A stretch of 64,000 nucleotides of DNA. Origin: Microcebus murinus. Taxonomy: Eukaryota; Chordata; Mammalia; Primates; Cheirogaleidae. Positions within the stretch are counted from its first letter, which is position 1; every line of letters begins with the position of its first letter. The position numbers and the translations under genes were made by a program. The DNA is taken from positions 142,450,501 through 142,514,500 of the forward strand of contig NC_134104.1 of assembly GCF_040939455.1 (NCBI RefSeq). Direction: 5' to 3'. Under the pieces are notes generated by a model. It saw only the letters and a list, made by a program, of their open reading frames with translations. It did no database searches and had not been told where the DNA came from. Positions 1 to 10,868 of the stretch are shown in pieces.

Positions 1-345
1 CTTTTGTATATGGTAAGAGAGGGGATTCAGTTTCATTCTTCTACATATGGCTACCCAGTTTTCCCAGCATCCTCTATTGAATAGGGTAATCTTTTCTTAG
101 TGTATGTTTTTGTCTGCTCTGTCGAAAATCAGTTGGTCATAGATATATGGCTTTATTTCTGGCTTCTCTATTCTCTTCCATTTGTTTAAATATCTATATT
201 TATACCAGTGCCATGCTGTTTTGGTTACTATAGACTTGTAATAAAATTTGAAGTCAGGTAATGTCATGTCTCCCTATTTGTTTGTTTGTTTTTCCTTAAA
301 TTGCTTTGATTATTCAGGCTTTTTGTGGGGGTTCCATGTGATCGA
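1..345 (-). mobile_element. L1 ORF2 distal fragment, cut by window start
   Basis: Read on the minus strand this matches the L1 ORF2 segment just downstream of the reverse transcriptase domain. Diagnostic words on the plus strand are 'ggctacccagttttcccagc', 'gtatgtttttgtctgctctgt' and 'tgccatgctgttttggttac', which recur in the better-preserved L1 copies near 42.8, 57.6 and 62.7 kb. Reading frames are broken, so this is a dead copy. The 3' end of the element lies outside the window. At about 345 the homology stops inside the 'ggttccat' stretch and the sequence changes to 5' UTR-like text of the same orientation. Confidence 0.85.
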
Positions 346-1492
346 TTAAACTTGGGGGATCAGAGAAAGAGCCTGCAGGTTGGATCTCATATCCCCAAGA
401 CTTGATTTTTGTTGCTCAGGGGCACAAGGTTCAATCCCTGACCATGCCAGGGGGAAGCATGCTGGTCCTGAGTTGCCCATGGAGTGCTCAAGCAGGCTAA
501 TGTCCCTCCACTTCAGGGTATGCCCTGCTCTGCTGGAGCAACTGCACAAGCAGCCCCAGGGAGGGCTGGCAGGCAGGGAGCTCATAGTCCAATCACCCTT
601 TAGTCCACTACAGGTGTTTAAGAGGAGAGATGCGAGCCCTACTGTCTGTGGAAGCTTGAATGTGGCGGGCATGCTGACAAACAGAAAACAAATGCTCCTA
701 AGAGCCCCGGCTTAATTGTCCCTCGGGGCCCTGTGCTGACTTATGTGGGAACTGCCAGTCAGCAGCAGAGAGTTGGAGAGAGGATGGGGAGGAGAAGAAT
801 CTGAATGGAGGAGAGCTGGCACTCTGGTCCCCTTTTTCCCAAGGAGCCCCCTGGTTTGCTGTATTCTTCTCTCACCTGAAAGCAGCATGCCCTGAATGTC
901 CGAGCTCTGGGACCACACAATTCCCCCCCGCTCCCAGGACCCACTGGTTCCCTGTGGCCACCACAGTATGGGTAGGTGTTGGGAAATGTTTGTGTGTGGT
1001 CCAGTGACAAACTGAAGGGGCTGAAGCTCCTGTTAGGACAAAGGCACACAGTGGATGGGAAAGCAGCATGGCGCCCTCCCCTTGGCTTGGGTCTGCAGTG
1101 AGGGGGACCGACCCTGCGGGGGCACTGGCAGCCTGGTGCTCTGTTCTCAAGAAGCTCCCTGTTCACTGGCTGTGGCAGCATTTGAGCTAGTGAGGGTAGA
1201 GAAGTTCTGCAACAGTTTCTCGGCATGCAGTCTGCCAGGAGTGTGAGGGGAGGAGAAACGAACACATCCATCTACATTTTCCATGGGGTTACAGATTCCC
1301 CAGAGGTTGATCTCTGCTGAAATACTGCTGCTTCTTGTCCTGCTCTGCAACTTCTTCCCATGGAATCTCTTGTAGGTTCTGACACTTTTCCCTCAGAATT
1401 ATACCTGGGCTATTTTTTTTTTTTTTTCATCAAAACCTTTTCCTTCTTTCTGAGATGATCTGGCAACTGTGTCTCTAGTCAGCCATCTTGCC
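346..1492 (-). mobile_element. L1 5' untranslated region, same element as 1-345
   Basis: GC-richer than its surroundings. On the minus strand it begins just inside an A/T run with 'GGTGGCAAGATGGCTGACTA', the kind of start seen in many primate L1 5' UTRs (YY1-type 'CAAGATGGC' near the first base). The block is about 1.1 kb, a normal length for an L1 5' UTR. ORF1 and roughly the first two thirds of ORF2 are missing between this block and 1-345. Long open frames inside it (for example 759-1271 on the minus strand) resemble no protein I know and are probably chance products of GC-rich sequence. Family assignment is from memory. Confidence 0.6.
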
Positions 1493-1579
1493 ACCAAAAA
1501 AAAAAAAAATGTAAGGATTTATTTAAAGGAAATTTAAACTTTATGTTTAAGATTGAAGACACAGGGCACCCCCTTATAT

Positions 1580-1606
1580 ACAGGGGTGTGTGTATATATG
1601 TATATA

Positions 1607-1646
<40 letters not shown>

Positions 1647-1680
1647 TCTATCTCTCTCCCTCTATAATATATATATATAA
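1580..1680. repeat. TA/TG-rich microsatellite
   Basis: Alternating purine-pyrimidine run: short GT, then TATG units, about 20 TA units, a CT-rich interruption and a second TA run. Confidence 0.9.
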
Positions 1681-1689
1681 CCTCTTGTC

Positions 1690-3900
1690 CACACCCATAC
1701 TTAAATGAAATAAAAGTTTACAATTCTCAGAAGGGATAAACCTGTAAAAAGAATTGAAGTGAGCAGTACGTGAGACAGCTCAATAAATCTCTGAACTTTA
1801 GAGAGAGAATGGAATGATGAATATTGACTAATGGAAGAACTCAAGTATTGGAAACCTGCAAAAGAAGTCTAAGATGTGTTCATTTGGGACCAAAAGAGTC
1901 TCCGGACCCAGCATGGGAGGTGTGATAGGGGAGTAGGAGTCAAAAGTAGGCTAGAAAATTATTTAATCAAAAATGAATATACAGAACAATATACATCTCC
2001 TCCATTTACACAGAGCATTGGCTGCAGAATTTGGAGACACACACACACACACACAAAGTCTCTTCATGGTTCCATCTGCATAAAACCAAAACATCTAGTG
2101 TGCCTATTGATATGCTTGCACTTATCCTTTTAATTCAGGCAGATTTGGTCTTCCTCTAGCATTCTTATTGGCAGAATCTGACATAAACCTAACCGAATGG
2201 AGAAAAGTGTTTTGCAAATTCTTAGCCATTGAATTACAGAGTATAGAAAGGTAAGTTTGTAGCTAAGAGAAAATATTTTAATGGCCAGCACATCCTATGG
2301 AGACGCATTCACCTTTTCCACTTTAGTGCAGGATAGGGCTCTATTGCAGAACCACAGCATTATCACCTGATGACTTCAATATTGATTCTGTCTGAAAATG
2401 TCCTGGCCCTATTTTTCTCAAGTTATATCCTCACTGTGCATCTCCCACAGCCCAACACAACTATGTGTCTCTTCATACTGCTTTTGGCTTAGTGGACACA
2501 CAACTTCAGGGTAAGCCCTTTAGCCAGCTCTCCTTCTCCAAACTAAGGCTGCCTCATCAGAGCTTCCTTGCTTTACCTATACTTTCATTGCTTTACCTAT
2601 ACCTGCATACCACACAGAACACCTAAACAACACTTTGTTGACCTAAGGGCATAAAAAGCTATATTTAAAATTCTGAAAGGCTATATTCAACAAGAAATAA
2701 ATACCTCTCATTACATTCAGACAGAGCTGTCATCACTCAATCAAAATACTTCCTTGCTTAATAGAAAGAGTGATAATTTCCTAAATTTTCTGAAAGGCAA
2801 TTATTTCCCTTACAAAATTATTCCCTTTCAGGAGGTTTTTCTTTCTCCTCTACTTATATTCAAGGACTTCTAATTATAAAACTAGAAAACCAAATTGAAT
2901 AGAATAATATAAACAGAAGAAAACAAAAGAATACTGACAGATAGTGGAAATTACTCATTTGTAAGAGGGGATCATTAAACACTTTCACTTCTATTGGCTA
3001 CAAAAACCCAAGGACTCACTCTATTATTATGAGCCTATTGTGGACATTGCTTATTTCTTCTAGGAGCCCATCCATCATTCCAACTGGCATAGGGCATGTA
3101 TTATGGTCTATTCATTTAATTTGTAGTGTGTGTGTTTAATTAGAAAATAGGGACCAAATAAAGCAGTGGCGGAATATTCTACAAAAAGTACTTTTTTCTA
3201 ATTGCACTAAGGGATTTCTTCCCAATTACATTAAAAACTAATTCAGTCAGCATCTTTTTCCTGGGAAACTTCTTTCCCCTAAAATCATTTCTTAATTTAG
3301 TTTAGATTAATGATTCTATGTTTACATAAGGATGACTCTAACAAAGTGTTTCTTGTAAGCTAAAACACCTTTGAATTGTCAAGAAGAGTGGAAATCATCC
3401 ATTATATTTACAGTGTTACCTTATTATGTTCTCGTTGTTTAAAAATTAATCATCTGTTTATGGCCCATCTGACTGACTCCATTTGACGAACACTAAAGAA
3501 CCAGAGAGTTCTTAGATGTTTGTGCTAAGACTCCTTCCCCTCAACTGTCATCTACTCTATTATCTTATTGCACAAATGAAGAATCTAGTCCTCTAAATAG
3601 GGGTGACTTGTCTAAATTTAAGTTATAATGGTGTTGGAATAAAATCTCCAGTTTCCATAACATTAATCCAGTGTTCTTTGCGATATGGTACACACATGAA
3701 GCCTCTCATTTCCAGGATGCATCTGACAGCGTTGTTGACTAGTCCATACTGCTCTAAGGTAACTTTCCATCACTCTCAATTTATCAAATCCTTTGGAAGT
3801 TATTCAAACATACTCTTAAATAAAACTTGGTTCAGAGTTTCTAATATTTCTTCAGCCAAACAGACTATGGCTACAAAACAAAACAAAAACAAAAAATGAA
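1690..3900. other. Unassigned intergenic sequence
   Basis: No coding pattern, RNA gene or repeat I recognise. It holds a short (AC)n at 2037-2055 and scattered A/T-rich text. Open frames at 1876-2133 and 3603-3899 are short and match nothing known to me. Confidence 0.6.
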
Positions 3901-3902
3901 AT

Positions 3903-3962
3903 GAAACATTTATTGAGTGTATTTGGCGTACCATGTGTTTTACATGTGCTACTACCCTAAAT
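3903..3962 (-). repeat. MIR-like SINE fragment
   Basis: 'acatttattgagtgtattt' followed by 'ttttacatgtgctact' matches the antisense MIR core ('atttattgagcgcttac ... ctttacatg'). It is short, old and interrupted at its right end by an A-rich tract. Confidence 0.5.
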
Positions 3963-3966
3963 TTCT

Positions 3967-4017
3967 AAAAAAAAAAAAAAAAAAAAAAGAAAGAAAGAAA
4001 GAAAGAAAAAGAAAAAT
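3967..4017. repeat. Poly(A) and (GAAA)n tract
   Basis: About 22 A, then GAAA units. It resembles a decayed retrotransposon tail, but I see no recognisable body attached. Confidence 0.8.
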
Positions 4018-4019
4018 AC

Positions 4020-5572
4020 CTTATTATGTAACCATCATTATAACATACCCTGTGTCACAGGCTATAAAGTACCCATAGGCAAACATGCAAAAGTGAAGGA
4101 AGAGGGAAAAAAATGATCTAGAAGTCCTGATAATTTGAATGCTATACCTCTGGGTACTGAGTGTTTAAAGTTCTTTCTAAGTGACTGCAAATGACTCTGT
4201 CCTCCAAGCAGGTAACACAGTGAGTTGGAAAGGGCCATTGTCTTGAAATCAGAAAACCCAGTCCAAGACATACCTCTCTGACTCCTTATCTAATTTAAAT
4301 TGCACAGATATTTAATGAGAATACATTATGTGCCATATATAAGGGTAAAGGGATTAGAACAGAAGGAATGATGAATAAAACTCAAAAGCTGCCTCCAATG
4401 ACCTTACAATTTTGTAAGAAAAAAAATATATAAATCATAATAAGTATTACTTTAAAAAGCCATAAATGGTTATGCGTGTGAACATATGCAGAGTACATAT
4501 GTAGAGAGTAATTAAAACTATATTGGTTGTGAGGTTATAAAATAAAAATGCTCCTTTATTCCTTTCTGTGTTTTCCACGGCAGGCACTGGCACTAGGGCT
4601 TAGATACAGATAGTGTATTAGTGAGATGATTCCAAATGGCAGAAGTGATGAGGGGAAGAGTGAGCCAAGAAAGTACAAAAAGTCTATATGCTTGCATATA
4701 CTTGTGTTATAAAGGCTATTGCTGCTCTGGACAATGGGAACTTGATTCCATAAAGTACGCCAAAAACATATGCCAGCATTTTCTTTCTGAAGCACAGGAA
4801 GCTAGGGCATTTACCCAGAAGCCCCTAAACCCCATTGGGGTTTATACTGGTTGTCCCCAGTATTAACTCTCCCCTTGTCTTAATCTGTGCATGCTCATAA
4901 GAGAACAGGAAGCAACCTTCCATGACACCATAAAATGCCCTTACTCAGAAAATGAGAGATGTTCGAGTTAAGACACTGCTGTGTGGAAGAAAGACTGAGC
5001 CCACAGGGATTCGTGTACCACAGGAGTATTTCACATCATGGATGAGCTTAGGGGATGTGATTTAGGGTACTGAAAGGTTCACTATAGAATTACAAAAGTA
5101 GATGATGTCTGAGACATGAGGTTAGTAATAAAAGTAGATTTTTCTGGGTGGAAACTGTTACGAAAAAGATGGACAGAAGAGCACATATGAAGACATGGAT
5201 GTGTAAGTCACCCTGGCATGTTTGAAAAACTGCTAGGAGGTCAGGACTTCTGCATGCCTAGGGGACAAGAAAAGGGTATAGACATAATGAGAAGTAGAGT
5301 GATATCATAAGTAATCATGTTAAAAAATTTGGTTTTTATTTTTGAGGAGTGAAGACAAAAAAGATCATTCTTGCTACAATGCATGGCATGGACTGGATGG
5401 AAACAGTTTTAGAAAAAAAGAGAATATTAGGAAGGTAATAAATTAACCCATGTCAATCGAGGTTAAATAAGTGGAGACTGAGAGAAGAGAAGATAGGTTT
5501 GAGAAATACTTATACAGAATATGATTAGGGGTTGATAGTGCATTTTACAGAAAATTATGATTATGGAAAAAA
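4020..5572. other. Unassigned intergenic sequence with old repeat-like text
   Basis: Around 4,300-4,420 'atttaatgagaatacattatgtgccatatat' followed by a 'gatgaataaaactcaaaagctgcc' stretch resembles an ancient mammalian interspersed repeat. Around 5,330-5,420 'agatcattcttgctacaatgcatggcatggactgga' also resembles one. I cannot assign a family. No gene is visible. Confidence 0.4.
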
Positions 5573-6007
5573 TGTAACAGAGTGAATGGCTTGAAGAAAA
5601 TAAGCAACAAAAAGATGTTTTCTGTCTCTTTAAAACTTCCCCACTGCCTTTGGGAACTGAAGCCTGCATCCCTGCCTCAGGCAAGTGGTTGGGAGGGGCA
5701 GGGGAATGTCTTTTTTTGTTTGTGCTCCAAGAGATAACTCAGCCATCCCAGACCCTGGTGCCAGCCTTCCAGGTGGGTGGTGGTCACATGCTTTGTCTTT
5801 GGCAGAGATGGACACAGATGGAACGACCAGAACTGGTAACGGCAATAGCTTAAAACCGAGGGGTCTCCCTTTAAAAGCTCTGTATTCCTGCTTATGTATG
5901 GGAATGTTGATTTTGAGGCAATTGTCCACCATTTTTCTCCTTTGCCGGCAAAGTAATACACTTCTCTTTCCTTCTCCTCAACCAATTGTCCTCATTCTTC
6001 TAAGGCA
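5573..6007 (+). repeat. 5' LTR of the plus-strand ERV
   Basis: Starts 'TGTAACAGAG' and shares most of its length with 8,762-9,198, including 'aaaaagatgttttctgtctc' and 'actgaagcctgcatccctgc'. 'TTTAAAAG' at 5,870-5,877 sits where a TATA element would be. A degraded polyadenylation region ('aaagtaatacacttctcttt') follows. The last shared bases are near 'ttcttctaaggca'. Differences from the 3' copy are frequent, so the insertion is old. Confidence 0.75.
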
Positions 6008-7028
6008 GACTTTTGGACAAGTGCTGAACTTTTGGTAATAGATTTTAGCATCCCTAGATGGGGCAACTGGTGGCCCAGTGAAATGGCACCCTGGAACAAG
6101 GGAGCAGCCCTGGGCCAAGTTGTGGATCTTCACTGGGAGGAGCAGCTTGTTTTTGAGATGAGAGAGTACTGGATGATACTAGCAGTTGCTAGGAACTGTT
6201 TTAGCTCTGTGGAACTCCTGTCTCTGTCTCCCCAAATGGATGCAGCTCCCTACAACCCGGACTGAGTTAAGAGGAAGGAAATGGATTTGGGAAATGTCCC
6301 GGCACCATGGTCATTTGTTTGTTGGGTAAGGTCCCTGGAGTGCACCCTGAGACCACAGTTTCACCCATTTGGGGAAGGTTTTCATACTCCTTTTGGTTTT
6401 GGGAGGCACACCATGTGGGGAGTGAAATTTCAGGGTTGAGTGGAGCTTGGAAACCTGGTTTGGATTGAGCTCCTTTGCAGTTCCCAGGGAATGGGGCAGC
6501 TAAGCCACCATTTGGGGAAGATCATGATCCTTCAGCCCTCAGGTAGGGCATTTGGGGCTCACTCTGAGGTGCCATTTGTGCCGGCATTTGCTCCCTTTGG
6601 ATTACCATTTGTTTAGTAGGCCTGGCATTCTGTGTTGAAAATTCTCTGTATTGTCTGCGTTTGTTATTTGTGAGTTTTGTTGCAACATAGAAAAGTTCCA
6701 CCTAAAAGTCCCTTGGGAAAAAATTTGGCTGAATGGTTAACTTACAGCTGAGAACCTATGTCTAAGGAAAACAGTTCTGTCATAATCCAATATATGTGCT
6801 GGAGTGTGAGGAAAAGTAGCTGTTAAATGAAACTTTAAATTGTACTGTCTTGTAACTGAAATGATTTTATGAAAGGTCAGGTAATTGAGATGAGATCCCA
6901 TACGTATTGGGTATGAAATGTCTGATTTCCTTAAGTTTGATTCGAGGTCAGACATTTCATGTTTAATGACGATCTTAAAGGCCCGGGATAGTCAAGATAC
7001 TTTGTTTTAGTGAGCTGTTTTCTCCTAG

Positions 7029-7738
7029 CCCCCACCAGTTCTGGGTTGGTACCACTGTAACCCCAGAGGTGGACTGGCAGGAGAGGGCCACCACCTGGCA
7101 AAGAGGGAGGTGTGGTGGGGAGGTAGCACTGGTTGACCAACTGCACCTGGACACATGTGCCAACCGCAGTTGGGGTGTTTTGGGGCCACTGCACAATGTC
7201 TGCAGGTGGGCAGGGAAGCAGTGCCTTTTATCCCCACCCATGTGGATCTCTCCTGGGGAATTGTCACTGCTGCTGCAGAGCTGTGGCTCCAGGCTGAGGG
7301 TAAGGAAGTGAGTCAAGAGCAAGTGACCAGGGGAGAGCTAAGGGTCCCTGTGCCTCATCCCTGACATCCCCTGCCTCCAGGTCTCTTGCTGGTGGCTCCT
7401 GGCCCTCGTGGGCTTGTTGCCTGCCCTTCCCCATGCTGATCCAGAGGCCCATGTAGGTGATAAGTAGTGCCAAGGTTGAGCTCAAATGTGTAGTCCTGGG
7501 GGAGCTGCTGCCCATTGTCATAAATGGTGGGTAGCAGCTGATGGCTTAAGCCTGAGCTTCCCTGCAGATGGCACTGAGCACGGCCTGCTAGCAGCGCACT
7601 GCCCACCGATATGGGGGTGTATGTGTGCCATGCTTGTGATGGGGCTGGTGAGGCCTATGTGATCATGGCCACCTTGCTGGAGCTGCTGCTCCTGAGCCTG
7701 AGCTCCAGCCTGCTGAGTATCCCCTGCTGCTGCAAGGG
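7029..7738 (+). pseudogene. Possible captured host exons of an Ig-repeat gene inside the ERV
   Basis: A GC-rich block unlike the flanking viral text. It looks like exon, intron, exon. A pyrimidine-rich acceptor ends at 7,028 ('ttttctcctag'). A 271-bp segment runs to a strong donor at 7,300 ('CTGAGG|GTAAGG'). An 81-bp intron ends in 'cccctgcctccag' at 7,380. Short frames on either side resemble Ig I-set domains. Before the donor is 'GIVTAAAELWLQAE', like an Ig C-terminal strand. After the acceptor is 'AKVELKCVVLGELLPIVI', like the B-strand cysteine region. Later comes 'LPTDMGVYVCHACDGAGEA', like the F-strand Y-x-C motif. The 271-bp size fits a one-domain Ig exon. Frameshifts and stops separate these pieces. 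I cannot name the source gene. The splice signals and motifs are seen; capture of a host gene is inference. Confidence 0.45.
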
Positions 7739-8079
7739 GTAGGGGAGGGCACTACTGGAACTCTTCACTCATATGACCACTAAATTGTAACTCTGGTTTG
7801 GGAAGGCTCTCAATTTCTAAGACCAAGTAGAAAACTCAATTTGGCCAGGGGATGTTCCATAACCAGAGGAGAACAATTTATGTCTCTGGATAATGATAGC
7901 CCTCAGAAGCTGGCTTAAGTTAAGCCTCAAAGAAATAGTTTATGATAGATCCTTCCTAGTGCCCTGAGATAAACATGGTAATATAACCATGAGCAAAGAA
8001 AGCAGAGTAAAGCAATAGGTCGAATGAGTGGGTCAGGTGCTAACCACTATGCTTGAGTTTGCCTCTTTCTGGTCTCTGC

Positions 8080-8215
8080 TCCAGTTGGAAGCAGAGAAGT
8101 GGAAGGGACCCTATTAAGTGCCTCTAGTAACTCATACCTCATTGGAATTGTCAGACTGAAACTTTGGATCCATCATACCAAAGTAAAGAGGTGTCCCATA
8201 CAAGAAGAGGAGCCA
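8080..8215 (+). pseudogene. Retroviral integrase C-terminal remnant
   Basis: 'gaagtggaagggaccctatt' reads like the W-x-G-P-Y/F start of the integrase C-terminal domain, and 'WIHHTKVKRCP' after it is like the 'W-I-H-H-T/S-x-V-K' end of class I pol. A frameshift separates the two. The rest of pol is absent upstream, where the GC-rich block sits instead. Confidence 0.6.
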
Positions 8216-8647
8216 AGCCCCCAGCACAGAGGCCAGCTTTTAGGTAATCTAAAGATGGACAGACAGGTCCTTGGTGAGGATTTCCCCAGGCTATTGATAC
8301 TTCTGTCGATCTGTCTTACTGCTGCATTGGCCGTCCTAAATCTAGTTCAGTGCTGTATATGATTTTTGAATTTGCAGAAGCTGATCTCTTTGATCACCTA
8401 CAGGGTGCAACTAATAGCTCTGGACTCAGTGGTCCCATGTTTCTTTCTAGCCAGCCCTGTATTGGAAATTGTGTACAAGGCAACAGTCCATTTTGTCTTG
8501 CTAATTCTCACTGTTGTAGTTACTGCTTATAATTTTTTTTTTTTTGCTGTTGTAAATATACTGCTAAAACTTTACAATGAGGTGCATGAGATAAACCTTC
8601 CACCTAAAACATTGTCCCCATTTCAGCAGGAAGTAGTCTGATGACTA
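8216..8647 (+). pseudogene. Env-like 3' region of the ERV, broken
   Basis: This occupies the env position between the pol end and the polypurine tract. It contains hydrophobic segments ('LLILLSICLTAALAVLNLV' near 8,300 and another near 8,490-8,560 ending at a T-run). No complete surface or transmembrane subunit is recognisable. The env identity comes from position and hydrophobicity only. Confidence 0.4.
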
Positions 8648-8775
8648 CGTTGCCCCTCCTTCCACAGATATGGCACAATAAAATTGACAGGGGGAAATAT
8701 GTAACAGAGTAGTTGCCCCTCCTCCCATAGATATGGAGGCGTACAAATGAGAGTGGGGAATAGTCAACAGAGGAA
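8648..8775 (+). repeat. Tandem duplication across the polypurine tract and LTR start
   Basis: Two consecutive units of about 63-64 bp. Each runs from 'gttgcccctcc' through 'agatatgg' and a G-rich purine tract ('gacagggggaaata', then 'gagagtggggaata') into an LTR-start-like 'tgtaacagag' or 'gtcaacagag'. The second unit joins the 3' LTR that matches the 5' LTR, so the PPT/LTR border appears twice. Confidence 0.65.
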
Positions 8776-9198
8776 TAACCTGGGGAAAAAATGGCAAAAA
8801 GATGTTTTCTGTCTCTTTAAAACTTTCCCCACTCTTTCTGGAACTGAAGCCTGCATCCCTGCTTCAGGTAGGTGGTTGGGAGGGGAAGGGGACTGTCTTT
8901 TGTTCTTTGTGTTACAGGAGAGATAGCTCAGGCATCTCAGACCCTGGCAGGGGCCTCTCAGATGGTTGGAGGTCACAGCCTTTGTCTTCAGTGGAGAAGG
9001 GCAGAGATGGGTTAATTAGAATCATTATTGACAACAGCCTAGAACTGAGGGCCCTCCCTTTAAAAGCTCTGTATTTCTGCTTATGTGCAGCAAATTTGGA
9101 TAATGAGGTAAGAGTTTACCATTCTTCCTTCTTTACTGGCAAAATAATAAACTTCTCTTTCTTTCTCCTTAACCACATGCTCTAGTTCTTCTGATGCG
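8762..9198 (+). repeat. 3' LTR of the plus-strand ERV
   Basis: Direct partner of 5,573-6,007 with the same order of blocks. It keeps a better polyadenylation signal ('aataataaac' near 9,145) and the same TTTAAAAG element near 9,060. The right edge is set where similarity to the 5' copy fades ('ttcttctgatgcg'). Confidence 0.75.
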
Positions 9199-9202
9199 GC
9201 TA

Positions 9203-9372
9203 CCAGTTGAGGAAGCAACAGAAGCTGTCCTAAGGAAGTTGTAGGCTCTGGCAAAGTCACTGATAATCAAATAGTCACTAGTCACCAACTCGTTCAATCA
9301 GTTCTGACCTGACAGAGTGTTAATATACTCCACAAGATGAGCCTTCTTCCCTGAAGATACTGCTTTACTGAA
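9203..9372 (+). repeat. Unclassified repeat, copy 1 of 2
   Basis: About 165 bp similar to 21,046-21,217 in the same orientation. Shared words include 'gaggaagcaacagaag', 'ctggcaaagtc', 'ttctgacctgacag' and 'gtgttaata'. It lies immediately after the ERV 3' LTR. Family unknown to me. The sequence from 9,373 to 10,021 shows nothing I recognise. Confidence 0.6.
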
Positions 9373-10025
9373 TACACAGGGATCACAATTGCTATAGTCA
9401 AATGTAAGAGACCAAGAATTTTGGAAATAGGAGTAGATGTAGAATTCAGTTTTAATTATTTGAGTTGGTAGTGCCTGTAGGACATCCTGAATGAGATATT
9501 CACTGAGGATCTGGGTAGATGTTTCTGTAACCTAGAGAAGAGGTTATGCCTGAAGCCACAACTCTTTTTTAATTGTTGGCATTCATTTGATAATAAAACA
9601 CCTAGGCGTACATGAGATCATATAGCACTTTACTCCTCTGAGTCTCTTTCTTAAAAGACAAGAAAAAGTAATCTCTGTGTAATCTCTAAGGTCTCCATCT
9701 GACTCTAGGACTGAATAATTTTATGAATACCTGCAAATGTGATTTCTTTTGAATTGCTTAACTTCTCACTAGGAAAATAATTTGTGTGGAATACTGATAC
9801 TTTGATTCTATATTATGTATAATGGTAGAATAAATGCTTGAAATAGTAAATGTTATTTACCTTGAAACAAATAAATCTGCTTCACAATAAATTGTACTTT
9901 TTAAGAGTCTATCATTTGAATTTAACATTGAATTATTTATATCTCTACTGGATGTTAGTTATTTTGCAAGGCATAAAATACAAAATATATGAGACGTGGA
10001 AGCTGCTAGCAAGGAGATAAGCAGA

Positions 10026-10569
10026 TGTAGGGGTCAGGGGAAACTTGCCCTTTCCCCCCAAAGTTCACTGAAGGATCAACTCACAATTAAGGCAGATTAG
10101 TAAGAGAAATGTTTATTTACCAATGCCATGCACATGAGGAGAATCACATAGTGATTACTCAATACCCTTTTGAAGTTCAAATATTTTTATACCCAACTTT
10201 CAGAGGGGATGAGGAAAATGAGTAGTATAGGTAATTCTGTTTAGGGACCATAAATGGTTGCTAGGAAAGATGAATAGATAGGGGACACAGATTGACTTGT
10301 AAATTAATCTGAGAGACAGGTATTCTGTTTCCAGTGATTTGGGTTAGGTCTGGTTGCATCCTTGATCTTCTTTCCTGCAATATATTGAGATAACAGGGAG
10401 AGGAAGGGGAGTCCATTGTCCCCTTTGATCTTCTGATCAGGGCAGTCCAGTTTATGCAGATAGAGGAAAAATCTCTTCCAAGGCCTGTTAATCTCTAAGA
10501 GCCTTTAATTCAAAATATTCTTTATACTAAGGAGTCTTATTTTGGTGTGAAATTTCCATAGCTCCTTCA
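10026..10569 (-). repeat. 3' LTR of the antisense provirus
   Basis: On the minus strand it starts 'TGAAGGAGCTATGGAAATTT' right after the purine tract and ends near 'CCCCTACA'. It has a TATA-like 'GTATAAAAATA' and an 'AATAAAC' polyadenylation signal (plus-strand 'gtttattt' near 10,110). Aligns along its length with 17,519-18,058. Confidence 0.85.
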
Positions 10570-10868
10570 TTCCCCCTTTCTGGAACTTCCCTAGAAGTTT
10601 CAACATTAAAAGTGGAGTTGGTAGCTGTAGAGAGAGAGATCAGGTTAGTAGTCAAGTAACAAGAGATCTGAAAAGGTAGACAAGAAGATAGATTAGAAAG
10701 AGAATAAATAAGCAGAAAAGAACAGATTTCAGCACATTTCCTCACATCCCATTAAACCAGTCTCCAATTCCTGAAAACAGGTCTCCATTAATCTGATGAA
10801 GAATATTTATCTTGCCTTTAAGAAGTGTAGATCACAATCTCTACTCACTCTGAGTGGCGAGCATTTTT

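Larger units (their letters stand above)
5573..9198 (+). mobile_element. Endogenous retrovirus relic with rearranged interior
   Basis: Two direct LTR copies of about 435 bp bracket some 2.7 kb of interior. Leader-like sequence follows the 5' LTR to about 6,990. A GC-rich block at 7,029-7,738 does not look retroviral. From about 8,080 there is an integrase C-terminal remnant, then an env-like stretch, then a purine-rich polypurine-tract region next to the 3' LTR. No gag, protease, reverse transcriptase or RNase H is evident, so it could only have moved with help from another virus. All frames are broken. I could not find a convincing target-site duplication or identify the primer-binding site. 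The 3' gene order suggests a gammaretrovirus-like (class I) element. Confidence 0.75.

Noticed and set aside
759..1271. 170-codon minus-strand open frame
   Set aside because: Lies in GC-rich L1 5' UTR-like sequence, with overlapping open frames in other phases and no known domain.
7025..7606. Overlapping minus-strand open frames in the GC-rich ERV block
   Set aside because: Low-complexity composition effect; the Ig-like motifs and splice signals are on the plus strand.
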